From positions 1,028,819-1,092,818 of the forward strand of contig JACKBL010000002.1 in assembly GCA_020634515.1 (NCBI GenBank): a stretch of 64,000 nt of DNA, in the 5' to 3' direction. The notes under the pieces were generated by a model. It was not told where the DNA came from. It worked only from the letters and a program-made list of their open reading frames with translations, and did no database searches. The position numbers and the translations under genes are program-made. Position 1 is the first letter of the stretch, and every line of letters begins with the position of its first letter. This document shows positions 45,062-53,792 of this stretch, one piece after another. This DNA comes from Ardenticatenales bacterium. Lineage in GTDB: Bacteria > Chloroflexota > Anaerolineae > Promineifilales > Promineifilaceae.

Positions 45062-45368
45062 TGAGAATATAAGCCCGAAAGTTGCGGAACAGCTCAAACT
45101 ACGTGGCATTGATGCTGTTTCTGTTCGTGAGCTAGGGCAGTTGGGCGAGTCTGACGAAAGCCATCTGGAGAGAGCGACACGCCTTGGCCGCGTTTTGGTC
45201 ACATCTGACATGGATTTCCTGCGCTTTGCGGCAAGCGGCATCGCGCACGCTGGAATCGTATTTGGCGTTCAGGAAGACAACTCGATGGGGGATTGGGTGA
45301 AAAAGCTGGAACTGATTTGCTTTGTATACTCTCCTGCCGAGCTTGAAAACCACGTTGAATACCTCTGA
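45033..45368 (+). CDS. DUF5615 PIN-like toxin
   Basis: 111 residues, starting at TTG 45033 within the antitoxin end. LYFDENISPKVAEQLKLRG gives the first acidic residues, then ESDESHLERATRLGRVLVTSDMDFLRFA supplies the second acidic cluster of the PIN-like fold. Such proteins are thought to be RNases neutralised by DUF433 partners. The start codon is rare but matches the usual N-terminus. A partial duplicate lies at 44530-44577. Confidence 0.85.
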   Translation: MEAAIRLYFDENISPKVAEQLKLRGIDAVSVRELGQLGESDESHLERATRLGRVLVTSDMDFLRFAASGIAHAGIVFGVQEDNSMGDWVKKLELICFVYSPAELENHVEYL

Positions 45369-45405
45369 CCAGCAAGCAATCCGCCCCAATAAGTGCCGGC
45401 TCCAA

Positions 45406-46242
45406 CTAATGTTGGTTTCCGGTCTCATTGCCGGGTCGTCGTTCGAGGACGACGATGTAGTGGTCGCCGGCGGGGGCGGTGAGGCGGGCGGTGGCGCGTT
45501 CCAGCCGATTCAGGCGGGCGAAAAGGTCGGGTTGGCGCGTTACCAGGTGTCCCAGGTAGCTGGGGGGCAGCCAGAGGCCGAGGCTGTGCCGTTCCACGAC
45601 GCGGAACCAGGGGCGGAAATGGCTTTGCAGAGTGCGCAACGATGGATACCAGATGGGGATTTTGCTGGGGCCGATGCGGGCCGTGGCCGGGCCGCGCAGC
45701 CGCCGCAGGGCTGCGCGGAACTGGCCGTGCGCTGCGTACCAGGCGATTTCCCAGGGGCAGCAGGGACCCATGGGCACAAGGATGACACGCCCACCGGGAC
45801 GAATAAGCTGGCCGATGGCGGCGGCCAGGGAGGGCCACCGGTCCGTGGTGTTCAGGCCGCCGAAGTTGCTGAGAAGGCCGTCGTAGGGGCCGGGTGGCAG
45901 ATTGTTTTGGCGCGATAGGTCTTGCCAGGAGAGGGGGCGCACGTCTATCTGATCGGATAAGTTGGCCTGCCGCGCTTTGGCGATGGTTTGGGCGCACATG
46001 GCGGGGGAGGCGTCCGTGGCCGTGACGCGCAGGCCGTGGCGCGCCAACCATACGGCGTCCTCACCCGTGCCGCAGGCGAGTTCGAGGATGTGCTGGCCGG
46101 GTTGGAAGTGCCGGGCCAGCAGTTGCCACACACGCGCGCGCAGCATTTTTCCCAGGTGGGTATGGGTGAAGTCGGCGTCGTATGTGCCGGCAAAAGCGTC
46201 AAACGCCGCCGCCACCGAAGAAACACGCTCCTGGTCCCCCAT
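45406..46242 (-). CDS. Class I SAM-dependent methyltransferase
   Basis: 278 residues from ATG 46242, sharing TGATG with the radical SAM stop upstream. AFDAFAGTYDADFTHTHLG at the start and ILELACGTGEDAVWLARHG (motif I) look like a tailoring methyltransferase. LIRPGGRVILVPMGPCCPWE follows. It is probably coupled to the radical SAM gene 46242-47699. Substrate unknown; a lipid or polyketide-like molecule is possible. A frame extension to 46335 lies inside the radical SAM gene. Confidence 0.85.
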   Translation of the reverse strand: MGDQERVSSVAAAFDAFAGTYDADFTHTHLGKMLRARVWQLLARHFQPGQHILELACGTGEDAVWLARHGLRVTATDASPAMCAQTIAKARQANLSDQIDVRPLSWQDLSRQNNLPPGPYDGLLSNFGGLNTTDRWPSLAAAIGQLIRPGGRVILVPMGPCCPWEIAWYAAHGQFRAALRRLRGPATARIGPSKIPIWYPSLRTLQSHFRPWFRVVERHSLGLWLPPSYLGHLVTRQPDLFARLNRLERATARLTAPAGDHYIVVLERRPGNETGNQH

Positions 46243-47699
46243 CACCACGCATCCGTCGCCCGCTGCTCCGCCGCCCAACCGCGCCCGCTGGCCGGCTCGC
46301 CATCTTGCCCTTCCCGCTCCCGTTGCGTCAACCACATGCCCAACCGCCCCCGCCGCGCATTGAGAAACAGCTTCGCCAGACGCAGCACATTCCGCTCGCC
46401 CGCCAGCCGTGCCTTGTGCAATTGCACCTCATTCACCATCCAGCGCGTGGCGTGGTCATAGAAACGGGATGAATACCGCCCCAAGACGCGCAAATCGCGG
46501 TCGGTGCGCGCCTCCCACGCCAGGTCCGTGTCAATCCGATCCTGCACCGTCTCATAGTAAGCCGTGCCCTTGATTGGATAAGCCACCGTCGTCAGGAAAA
46601 CGTCGGGATTGGCCGCCTTCAGATGCGCCGTCGTCGCTTCAATGTCCGCAACCGTTTCGCCATCGTACCCCAGCATGATAAACATGCCGACCTCAATGCC
46701 CCGTGCTTGCAGCATGTGTGTCTTTTGCTGCACATCCGCAACATCCGCTTTGCGCTTCATGCCGTCCAGAATGCGCTGCGAGCCGCTCTCCGAACCAATC
46801 CAGAGGCGATAGCAGCCCATTTCCGCCAGGGCGTTGACCATATCCTCGTTCAGGCGGTCCGCGCGGCTGATGCACTCAAATGGCAGGCGCAGGCCCCGCT
46901 TCTTCAGCTCCGCGTGATAGGCGAGAAACCAGCGCGGGTTGATGGTCAGTACGTCATCAGCATACCAGAGTAGGTCGGGATTGTACTGCGCCTTGATCCA
47001 GGCCACCTCGTCCGCCACATCGGTGACGGAGCGGCGGCGATGGGTATGGCCGAAGACGGTGTGGCTGCACCAGGTGCAGGTGTATGGGCAGCCGCGCGCG
47101 GTGATGAGGGAGACAGAGCTTTGCCCGTGGTGTGTCTGCCACGTATCCAGGTACAGCCGCATGTCGATGGCATCCCGATCCGGCCACGGCTGCGCGGACA
47201 GGTCTTTGATCTGCGGGCGCGGCGGCGTAAACCGTACCTGGTCGGCGTCGTCCAGGAAGGCGATGCCGTCGATTTGCGCCAATTGCGCCAGACCGTGGCG
47301 CGCCAGATGCGGGATTAACTCCTCCAGCGTCAGTTCCCCTTCGCCGCTGACGACGAGGTCCGCGCCGTGCCGCAAATAGGCGTCGGCATAGGAGACGGGT
47401 TCCGGGCCGCCGAGGATGACGGTGGCGCCCGCTTGTTTGCAGAGGGCGATCATGCGCAGCACGTTGTGCTTGGTCATCAGGTTGCAGTAGATGCCCACGA
47501 GCGCGGGGCGGCGCCGGCGCACCATTTCAGCGAAATCGCTCAGGGAGTGGAAGGTGCTGTCGTAAACCTCAACGGCGAAGCCGCGCGATTTCAAGTGGGA
47601 GGAGACGTACAGCAGCCCCAGCGGTGGGTAGGGCTTCATGATTTTCTGTTCGTGCGCGTCTTCGGCGATGAAGTAACCGTGCGTTAGGAGGATGTCCAT
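46242..47699 (-). CDS. B12-binding domain radical SAM protein
   Basis: 485 residues. YPPLGLLYVSSHLKSRG and GATVILGGPEPVSYA mark the cobalamin-type N-terminal domain. The cluster motif is CPYTCTWC. LWYADDVLTINPRW and IGSESGSQRILDGMKRKADV follow in the barrel. Very similar in layout to the gene at 47799-49334, so the two are likely a duplication. The first 20 residues end in a 'PYPPLG' element found in other members. It is coupled to the methyltransferase downstream. Confidence 0.88.
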   Translation of the reverse strand: MDILLTHGYFIAEDAHEQKIMKPYPPLGLLYVSSHLKSRGFAVEVYDSTFHSLSDFAEMVRRRRPALVGIYCNLMTKHNVLRMIALCKQAGATVILGGPEPVSYADAYLRHGADLVVSGEGELTLEELIPHLARHGLAQLAQIDGIAFLDDADQVRFTPPRPQIKDLSAQPWPDRDAIDMRLYLDTWQTHHGQSSVSLITARGCPYTCTWCSHTVFGHTHRRRSVTDVADEVAWIKAQYNPDLLWYADDVLTINPRWFLAYHAELKKRGLRLPFECISRADRLNEDMVNALAEMGCYRLWIGSESGSQRILDGMKRKADVADVQQKTHMLQARGIEVGMFIMLGYDGETVADIEATTAHLKAANPDVFLTTVAYPIKGTAYYETVQDRIDTDLAWEARTDRDLRVLGRYSSRFYDHATRWMVNEVQLHKARLAGERNVLRLAKLFLNARRGRLGMWLTQREREGQDGEPASGRGWAAEQRATDAW

Positions 47700-47714
47700 G
47701 GGTTTGGTCGGTGT

Positions 47715-47772
47715 AAAAAACCGGGTTTTTGTTTCTTATTGGTGTCCTGCACCAATAGAAACCCGGTTTTTT
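47715..47772 (-). terminator. Intrinsic hairpin between two radical SAM genes
   Basis: AAAAAACCGGG (47715-47725) pairs with CCCGGTTTTTT (47762-47772), with an inner stem TATTGGTG / CACCAATA. On the minus strand it follows the stop at 47799 and ends in T6. The arms also end in A6/T6 on the other strand, so it could work in both directions. Related AAACCGGGTT pieces lie near 33,888 and 38,958. Confidence 0.75.
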
Positions 47773-47798
47773 GGTTGGCGGTGGCGGTTTTGGCGGTG

Positions 47799-49334
47799 TT
47801 AGTTTTGCGGCGAGGGCGTGGCGGCGGCTTCCAGGTCCATCCCTGGGGGGAGCGCCTTGACGCCCTGGTGCGGCAGCTTTTCCAGATGGTTCAGGCGGCG
47901 GCGGGCCAGGGGCAGGGTGGTTGTGTGGTAGAGCATGGATGCAGCCTGGCGCAGGTGTGTGGGACGCCATTGGTGTGGTTGGCGTGCCAACGACCGCAGC
48001 GCGCGCCACGTTTTGCGCGCGCGGTATTCTTTGTGGAGGACGGTGTGTAGTTGGCGATAGAATTCTGTGGCGAAGGGGCCGGCGTAGAGCATTTCCAGGT
48101 CGCTGGAATCCACCCAATTTTGTTTTCGCCCCAATTCATCTTTGACGCGCTCGTGGAAGCTGGTCCCCGGCAGGGGGTAGGAGACGGACATGCCGATGTC
48201 GTCGGGCCGGCAGTCGCGGACCATTTGCAGCGTTTTTTCGATGTCGGCGCGGGTTTCGCCGGGGTAGCCAAACTGGAGGAAGAAGCCGATTTTGAAGCCG
48301 GCTTGATGGACGCGGGCGCTGGCTTCGTAGATTTGCTGGACCGTGGTGCCTTTTTCCATGGCGTTGAGGACTGGCTGGGAGCCGGATTCGGCCCCAATCC
48401 AGACGATGTGGCAGCCCGCTTGCGCCAGGGCCTCAATCGTGTTGCCGCGTAGCAGCAGGTCGGCGCGGCTGAGGCATTTGAAGGGGATTTGGGCGTTCTC
48501 GGCGGCGACGAGGCGGCCAAACTGCTCTAACCAGCCGGGTTTGAGTCCCATGATGTCGTCGGCGAACCAGATGGCGTCAGGTTGGTAGGTCTGTTTTAGC
48601 CATTTCAGCTCGGCGACGACGTTTTGCGGGCCACGGCTGTTGTAGCGCTGTCCCCAGATGGGTTTGGCGCACCAGTTGCAGTGGTAGGGGCAGCCGCGCG
48701 TGGTGACCATGTTCATGCTGTAGTGGCCGTGCCGCTGCTGCCAGATGGCGCGGTAGCGGGGCACGTCCACCAGGTCCCAGGCGGGGAAGGGGAGGTCGTC
48801 CAGGGCGCGGATGTCGGGGCGGCGCGGGTTTTGTTGAAATCGGTCATCATCGAGGTAGGCCAGGCCGGGGATGTTGGCAAGGGGGCGGGGGGCGCGACCG
48901 GTGAGGGTCTGGAGCAGTTCGGCCAGGGTTCGTTCGCCTTCGCCGAGGAGGACGTAGTTGGCGCCATGCCGGCAATACGCCTGCGCGTGGTCGGTGGCAT
49001 CAGAGCCGCAGATGATCACGGGGATGCCGCGCTGCCGGGCCATGTCCGTCATGGTGAAGGCGGCCTGGCGCATACGCAGGAGGCACATCTTGGAGAGGTA
49101 GTTGAAATTGTCCTCGTAGATGATGGCGTAATCGGGCTGGTGCTGATCGAGTGCGGCGGCCCATTCGTCCTCGGATTCGGCGAGCATGGCATCGAAGAGG
49201 GCCACATCGTAGCCTTGTTGGCGCATGAAGCTGGCGGCGTAGAGTGTGCCCAGCGGGGGAAAGGGCTGCATTGCATCCCACAATTTAGGATCGAAGCGGA
49301 GATAGTAGGCCTGTCCGAAAAGCAGTCGGGTCAT
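47799..49334 (-). CDS. B12-binding domain radical SAM protein
   Basis: 511 residues. The cluster motif is CPYHCNWC within TRGCPYHCNWCAKPIWG. PFPPLGTLYAASFMRQQGY, LLGEGERTLAELLQ and WIGAESGSQPVLNAMEKGTT match the paralogue at 46242-47699. The N-terminal domain contains FDAMLAESEDEW. It lies 3 bp from the nucleotidyltransferase gene upstream. A terminator follows its stop, so only the upstream part of this group need share one transcript. Confidence 0.88.
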   Translation of the reverse strand: MTRLLFGQAYYLRFDPKLWDAMQPFPPLGTLYAASFMRQQGYDVALFDAMLAESEDEWAAALDQHQPDYAIIYEDNFNYLSKMCLLRMRQAAFTMTDMARQRGIPVIICGSDATDHAQAYCRHGANYVLLGEGERTLAELLQTLTGRAPRPLANIPGLAYLDDDRFQQNPRRPDIRALDDLPFPAWDLVDVPRYRAIWQQRHGHYSMNMVTTRGCPYHCNWCAKPIWGQRYNSRGPQNVVAELKWLKQTYQPDAIWFADDIMGLKPGWLEQFGRLVAAENAQIPFKCLSRADLLLRGNTIEALAQAGCHIVWIGAESGSQPVLNAMEKGTTVQQIYEASARVHQAGFKIGFFLQFGYPGETRADIEKTLQMVRDCRPDDIGMSVSYPLPGTSFHERVKDELGRKQNWVDSSDLEMLYAGPFATEFYRQLHTVLHKEYRARKTWRALRSLARQPHQWRPTHLRQAASMLYHTTTLPLARRRLNHLEKLPHQGVKALPPGMDLEAAATPSPQN

Positions 49335-49337
49335 GAG

Positions 49338-50249
49338 TTATTCGCGTATCCGTTGTTGGTAGGCGTTCATGATGCGCTGGCTGTGGTCTTGAAAATGGCC
49401 TTTGCACCAGTCGGCGGTGAAGTTGGCTTCGCTGCCAGGGGTGGTAAGCTGGCTGAATTTGCGGATTTTGCGTCGCATTTCCCATTTTTCCAGGGCGTTG
49501 CCGAGGGAGGAGGCGAGCAGGTGTTCGGCGAGGCGGGTGAGGCGGGTGGTGTGTGTGTTGGTGGGGAGCGGGGGAATGCCGGCATCGGGCACACCCCGCG
49601 CATTGGGCAAAAACGACGCCGTCCACGCATTTCGCTCCCGCAGCCGCGCATACGTCTCCATCCCCGCCAGCGGGACCATCTGCGCGATCTCCCGCGCATT
49701 GTACAACGTTTGCGGAAACGTGAGGGCGCGCTCGCTGACCACGAAATTGGGGCATAGCTCCACCCGGTGGCGGCGGCGGGCCAGTCGCACCAGGAGAATA
49801 ATGGCGGCGCGCGCCAGCCAGACGCGGTCATTGGCCGTGACGATGAGGTAATCGAGGTCGGCGTGCGCGTCGGCATTGTTTACGGCCAGGGAGCCGGTGA
49901 CGGCCACCATGCGCACAAAAGGGAGCCGGGCGATGAGTTGTCCGTAGCGGATGGTCAACGGCCAGAGCGCGGCGGCGGCGGCGGCCCGTTGGCGGCGCGT
50001 CTGCACGATATTTTCCCGTCCGGGCAGGGTGAAGTATTCATCCTGGTGCGCCAGATGCGCCGGGACGAGATGCCCGTTGCTGAGGAGATTATTGATGGTG
50101 GATGCCGCGACTTTTGGCCCGACCAGGTAGCGGTGGATTTCGCCGGCCCGCAGCGGAAAATCAAACACGTCCGCATAGGCGACTGTGCGTATGACGGCTT
50201 CCGTGATGGTGGTTATGCCGGCATCTTCCTCATCGAAAACGTGCGCCAA
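49338..50249 (-). CDS. Nucleotidyltransferase-domain protein with N-terminal winged helix
   Basis: 303 residues. The N-terminal part (TEAVIRTVAYADVFDFPLRAGEIHRYLVG) looks like a winged helix. The NTase motif is VTGSLAVNNADAHADLDYLIV (GS...DxD, near residue 118-137). The rest is helical. Such proteins occur next to B12 radical SAM genes and glycan clusters. It starts 20 bp from the selB stop, on the same strand. The substrate is not predictable. A TGCCGGCA site falls at the start. Confidence 0.75.
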   Translation of the reverse strand: MAHVFDEEDAGITTITEAVIRTVAYADVFDFPLRAGEIHRYLVGPKVAASTINNLLSNGHLVPAHLAHQDEYFTLPGRENIVQTRRQRAAAAAALWPLTIRYGQLIARLPFVRMVAVTGSLAVNNADAHADLDYLIVTANDRVWLARAAIILLVRLARRRHRVELCPNFVVSERALTFPQTLYNAREIAQMVPLAGMETYARLRERNAWTASFLPNARGVPDAGIPPLPTNTHTTRLTRLAEHLLASSLGNALEKWEMRRKIRKFSQLTTPGSEANFTADWCKGHFQDHSQRIMNAYQQRIRE

Positions 50250-50269
50250 ATCCGTTCTCCTACTGAAAT

Positions 50270-52147
50270 TTACAGCAGAACCCGATCATCTCCCTCCCGT
50301 CGGGTCAGCCGTTGTTCATCGAAGTGCTCCAGCCAGGCTATCGCATATTTGCGGCTCGTTTGCAGCAGATCGCGCACCTGCGCCGCCGTGATCCGTTTCT
50401 GGTCCGCGAGAAAGTCCAAAATGCGCGTCCGATACCGCTCGTAGCCGGCGCGGGCGTAAACCACGTCGCTGTTCAAGGGGATAAGTTGCCCCAGGTCCAC
50501 CAGGGCCACGTACACGTCCTCCCCCAGTGCCGCCTTGCACGTCTTCACCGATGGCGTATTGATGCCCGCCGCGTCCATCTGCTGCCGCAGCCGGGTGGCG
50601 GCGGCTTCTTGCCGCGCATCCAGGCGGATGGCGTGGTCCGGCGTGTACAGAATCGCCCCGGCATCCACGATTTGCTCCGACTCGACCGCCTGCGCCACCA
50701 GTGCCTGGAAGAGCGGGGTGGTCAATTGCAGGCGGCTGCGCGCTTCTTCCCGCGATATGCCGGCACGCAGCGGAAACCGGCGCTGATATTGAGTGACCAG
50801 GTCGGCGAGCCTTTCCCCGCGGCGCTGCCAACCACCACCGGTAAAGGACTGCGCGCCAATCTGCACCACGCGCTGGTCGGCCAGCAGGTCTTCCCAGGCG
50901 GATTGTCCCGTTTCCTGGTCCAGGCCGGTTTGCTTGAGGAGGTCGGCGAGCGGAGCCGGTTCCAGGCGGGACAACGCTTGCAGCAGCAGTTCGGCGGGCG
51001 TTCCCTGAGCCAAAGTTTGCAGGCGGGCGACCACTTCGTCCCGAAAGCGACGATGTCGCCGTCCGGGGTGGGGATCGAGGACGCGCCCGCCGCCGAGGGT
51101 GGTGCCGGGGGAGGGCAGGCGCAGGATGAAGCGGTCGCCACGCACGAGGGCGGCCGGTTCGCGCAGGGCGATTTGCAGCCAGCCTTCGGCGCCCGGTTCG
51201 ATGTGCGGTGCGCCGAGGATGCGGGTGCGCCCGACGATTTCGGCGGCTCCGGCGAATAGTTTGATTTCCATGTTGTGTTTGAGGGGAATGCCGGCATCCG
51301 CCAGATGCCGATACGCCGCGTCAAATAAAATGGTATCCCGCAGCACGCCGGGCCGCGTCAGAACCTGGCCCCGCCGCAGCGATTCACGGTCCACTCCCGT
51401 CAGATTCACGGCCACGCGGCTGCCCGGATGCACCGCTTCCCGTTTACGGCGGTGCGTTTGCAGGCCGCGAATGCGCCCCTTCATCTCGCCTGGGTGAATC
51501 TCCACCGGGTCGCCCAGGCGCAAACTGCCGCCCACCAGCGTCCCCGTGACCACCGTGCCAAAACCGGTCAAGGTGAAAACGCGGTCAATGGGCAGGCGTG
51601 GTTGCCCTTCGTCCGCGCGTGGCGTCGTCGTTTGCAGCCGTGCCAGGAGTGTTTGCCGCAGCGTCGCCAGCCCCGCGCCCGTGCGCGCGGATACGGGGAT
51701 GATGGGCGCGTCCGCCAGCACGGTGCCGGCCAATGCCTCACTCACGTCTAGGGTCACCAATTCTAGCCAATCGGGATCGTCAATCAGGTCTGTTTTGGTC
51801 AGAGCCACGACGCCGCTTTGCACCTGGAGCAGGTCCAGGATGGCCAGATGTTCGCGCGTTTGTGGCATCACGCCCTCATCCGCGGCCACCACCAGCAGCG
51901 CCAGGTCAATGCCGCCGACGCCCGCCAGCATGTTTTCGATGAAATCACGATGCCCCGGTACGTCAACGACGCCGACTTCCTCTTCGTTGCCGGCAGCGTC
52001 CGTGAGCGTGAGCCAGGCAAAACCCAACTCAATCGTCATTTCCCGTTCTTTTTCTTCGACCAATCGATCCGGATCGATACCCGTGAGGGCTTCCACTAAC
52101 GTGGATTTTCCATGATCCACATGGCCGGCGGTTCCAACGACGTACAT
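50270..52147 (-). CDS. selB: Selenocysteine-specific translation elongation factor SelB
   Basis: 625 residues. The GTPase domain has GTAGHVDHGKSTLVEAL (G1), DVPGHRDF (G3) and ALTKTDLID (G4). EF-Tu-like domains follow, with RVFTLTGFGTVVTGTL. The C-terminal half is a chain of winged helices that would read the SECIS element in selenoprotein mRNA. Full length and intact. It indicates that the organism decodes UGA as selenocysteine; the partner genes selA, selC and selD are not in the window. Confidence 0.95.
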   Translation of the reverse strand: MYVVGTAGHVDHGKSTLVEALTGIDPDRLVEEKEREMTIELGFAWLTLTDAAGNEEEVGVVDVPGHRDFIENMLAGVGGIDLALLVVAADEGVMPQTREHLAILDLLQVQSGVVALTKTDLIDDPDWLELVTLDVSEALAGTVLADAPIIPVSARTGAGLATLRQTLLARLQTTTPRADEGQPRLPIDRVFTLTGFGTVVTGTLVGGSLRLGDPVEIHPGEMKGRIRGLQTHRRKREAVHPGSRVAVNLTGVDRESLRRGQVLTRPGVLRDTILFDAAYRHLADAGIPLKHNMEIKLFAGAAEIVGRTRILGAPHIEPGAEGWLQIALREPAALVRGDRFILRLPSPGTTLGGGRVLDPHPGRRHRRFRDEVVARLQTLAQGTPAELLLQALSRLEPAPLADLLKQTGLDQETGQSAWEDLLADQRVVQIGAQSFTGGGWQRRGERLADLVTQYQRRFPLRAGISREEARSRLQLTTPLFQALVAQAVESEQIVDAGAILYTPDHAIRLDARQEAAATRLRQQMDAAGINTPSVKTCKAALGEDVYVALVDLGQLIPLNSDVVYARAGYERYRTRILDFLADQKRITAAQVRDLLQTSRKYAIAWLEHFDEQRLTRREGDDRVLL

Positions 52148-52242
52148 GGTAGCGAGGCGTATTCTTGTGTGCTATCAGGCAGCTATGTAAGGCTGGTTTG
52201 GGCGGCAAGCGTCCAGCGCGCCGCGTAGGTGCAAGACACCGA

Positions 52243-53487
52243 TTATTCTTCGCGCACGGGTATGAGGGCGGGCTGGCGGCGGCGGTTGGGGTTTTGGGCC
52301 AGGGTTTTTTCGACTTCTTCCATCCACAGTCGCGGCCACTGTTTGAGGGCATCCGCCTGCGCCGCCTGCACGCGCCAGAGCATGTCTTTGTCCTGCCGGA
52401 TTTCCAGGATGGCTTCTTCGGCGGCGGTTAGTTTTTCTTCAAACTGGCTGTCACGTCGATGAATGCCGGCAAGACGTTGTTCCATGTCGATCTCATTGTT
52501 GCGCCAACGTTTCTCATACTCCGCCTGGAATGTCTGCCATTGCGTGAGAATACGGTTGACTTCCGTGCGCTGCCGCTCGATTTCTTCCCGCTGTTTTTGT
52601 TCCAACTGTTTTTGCCAGGGAGCCAATGATTGGACGGCCATTTTCGCTTCCTGGTACTGGTCGGAAAAAGTGGCCCACTGTTTGGCATATTGAGCCATCA
52701 CGCCTTGCTGTTCTTCTAGCTGGCGTTCCCAGCTCGCCACTCGTTGATTACGTTCATATTCACCCAGTTGGACTTGCTCCGCCCAGTTCTTAATGGTGTC
52801 GCGCAATTCAACCTGCGCTTCGGTGATGCCGCGGATGTCCGTTTCGAAACGGGCGACGGCATTGGCGACGGCGTCGTGGCGGGTGTAGATGGGTTCCCAC
52901 TTTTTGTCCACTTCCAGCAGCGCCGTTTCCAGTTCGGTCAGGCGATTGGCGTGGCGTCGGGTTGTTTCGTTGACGAAGGTTATCTCCCGCGGCCACGGTT
53001 CCATTTCGTGTTGTAGGCCGGAAATCTGGTTTTGCACCGTGCCGATAAGCTGTGCCAGACGCGCATCTTCCGCCTGACGCAAATCCATATCCTGCCGCAA
53101 GCGGCCAATTGCCGGCAATTCCCGCCGCATGTCCGCGATCTCCCGCGTGTGTACCTCATGCTCCACGCGGCGCAGCCGTTCCGCTTCCGCCTGCGCCTTG
53201 CGCTGCCGGTCGTCGTACTGCTCGATCATCTGCACCATTTCGTCCTTAAACTGGGAAAGTCGGGCCTCCACCTGGGGCATCCGCCCCAACTGCGCCGCCA
53301 GATTCGTCACCTGACGTTCCAATTCCTTGATCCGTTGTTCCCGTTTGGTCAGTTCTTCTCTTTGCAGCGTGACTTGCTGCTCCACTTCCGCCAGTTTTCG
53401 ATTGACTTTGCGACGCTCGTCGTCCAGCCACTCCAGGCGACTGCGTAGTTCGTTCAAATCTTGGGCAATGGTCGCATTCGTTGCCAT
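52243..53487 (-). CDS. Long coiled-coil protein
   Basis: 414 residues from ATG 53487 (AAGGAT upstream; ATG 53493 is too close to it). Nearly the whole protein is heptad-rich helix, such as LNELRSRLEWLDDERRKVNRKLAEVEQQV. No signal peptide or membrane helix. No catalytic motif recognised. It may be structural or bind a partner; SMC-like ATPase ends are absent. A palindromic repeat lies just upstream of its start. Confidence 0.8.
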   Translation of the reverse strand: MATNATIAQDLNELRSRLEWLDDERRKVNRKLAEVEQQVTLQREELTKREQRIKELERQVTNLAAQLGRMPQVEARLSQFKDEMVQMIEQYDDRQRKAQAEAERLRRVEHEVHTREIADMRRELPAIGRLRQDMDLRQAEDARLAQLIGTVQNQISGLQHEMEPWPREITFVNETTRRHANRLTELETALLEVDKKWEPIYTRHDAVANAVARFETDIRGITEAQVELRDTIKNWAEQVQLGEYERNQRVASWERQLEEQQGVMAQYAKQWATFSDQYQEAKMAVQSLAPWQKQLEQKQREEIERQRTEVNRILTQWQTFQAEYEKRWRNNEIDMEQRLAGIHRRDSQFEEKLTAAEEAILEIRQDKDMLWRVQAAQADALKQWPRLWMEEVEKTLAQNPNRRRQPALIPVREE

Positions 53488-53509
53488 GTGCATATCCTTG
53501 GGAATCAGC

Positions 53510-53573
53510 CTTCCCGGAAGCTCGATTCAGGCCAAAAGTGTCTCACTATTCGCATCAACACAGCTTCCGGGAA
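53510..53573. repeat. Short copy of the CTTCCCGGAAGCT palindromic element
   Basis: CTTCCCGGAAGCT (53510-53522) and AGCTTCCGGGAA (53562-53573) are the inverted inner arms; an ACTATTCG piece between them resembles the end segment of the other copies. Lies in the intergenic region between the coiled-coil gene and the GT4 gene. Confidence 0.65.
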
Positions 53574-53778
53574 ATTAGTTGCGAGTTGGTTGCCAGTCGT
53601 TGTTTGCCGGCATATACGCGGTCGTTACGAGGGCCGCGCGAGGAGGTGAGGTAGTCGTACAGTGATGTGAGGGAAGGCTTGCATTGTGTAAGGGCATTAT
53701 ATTGCGGAAAGGTGAAAAGGTAAAACCGGACGGCGCACCTCATTGGCGCGTCTATTACCGTCGCGGTGGCGGCTGGCA

Positions 53779-53792
53779 TATAATCGGGGGTA
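53779..53792 (+). promoter_or_regulatory. -10 box of a probably leaderless GT4 transcript
   Basis: TATAAT at 53779-53784 ends 7 nt before ATG 53792, where transcription should begin. No Shine-Dalgarno is seen. Same arrangement as at 18468-18480. Confidence 0.6.
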
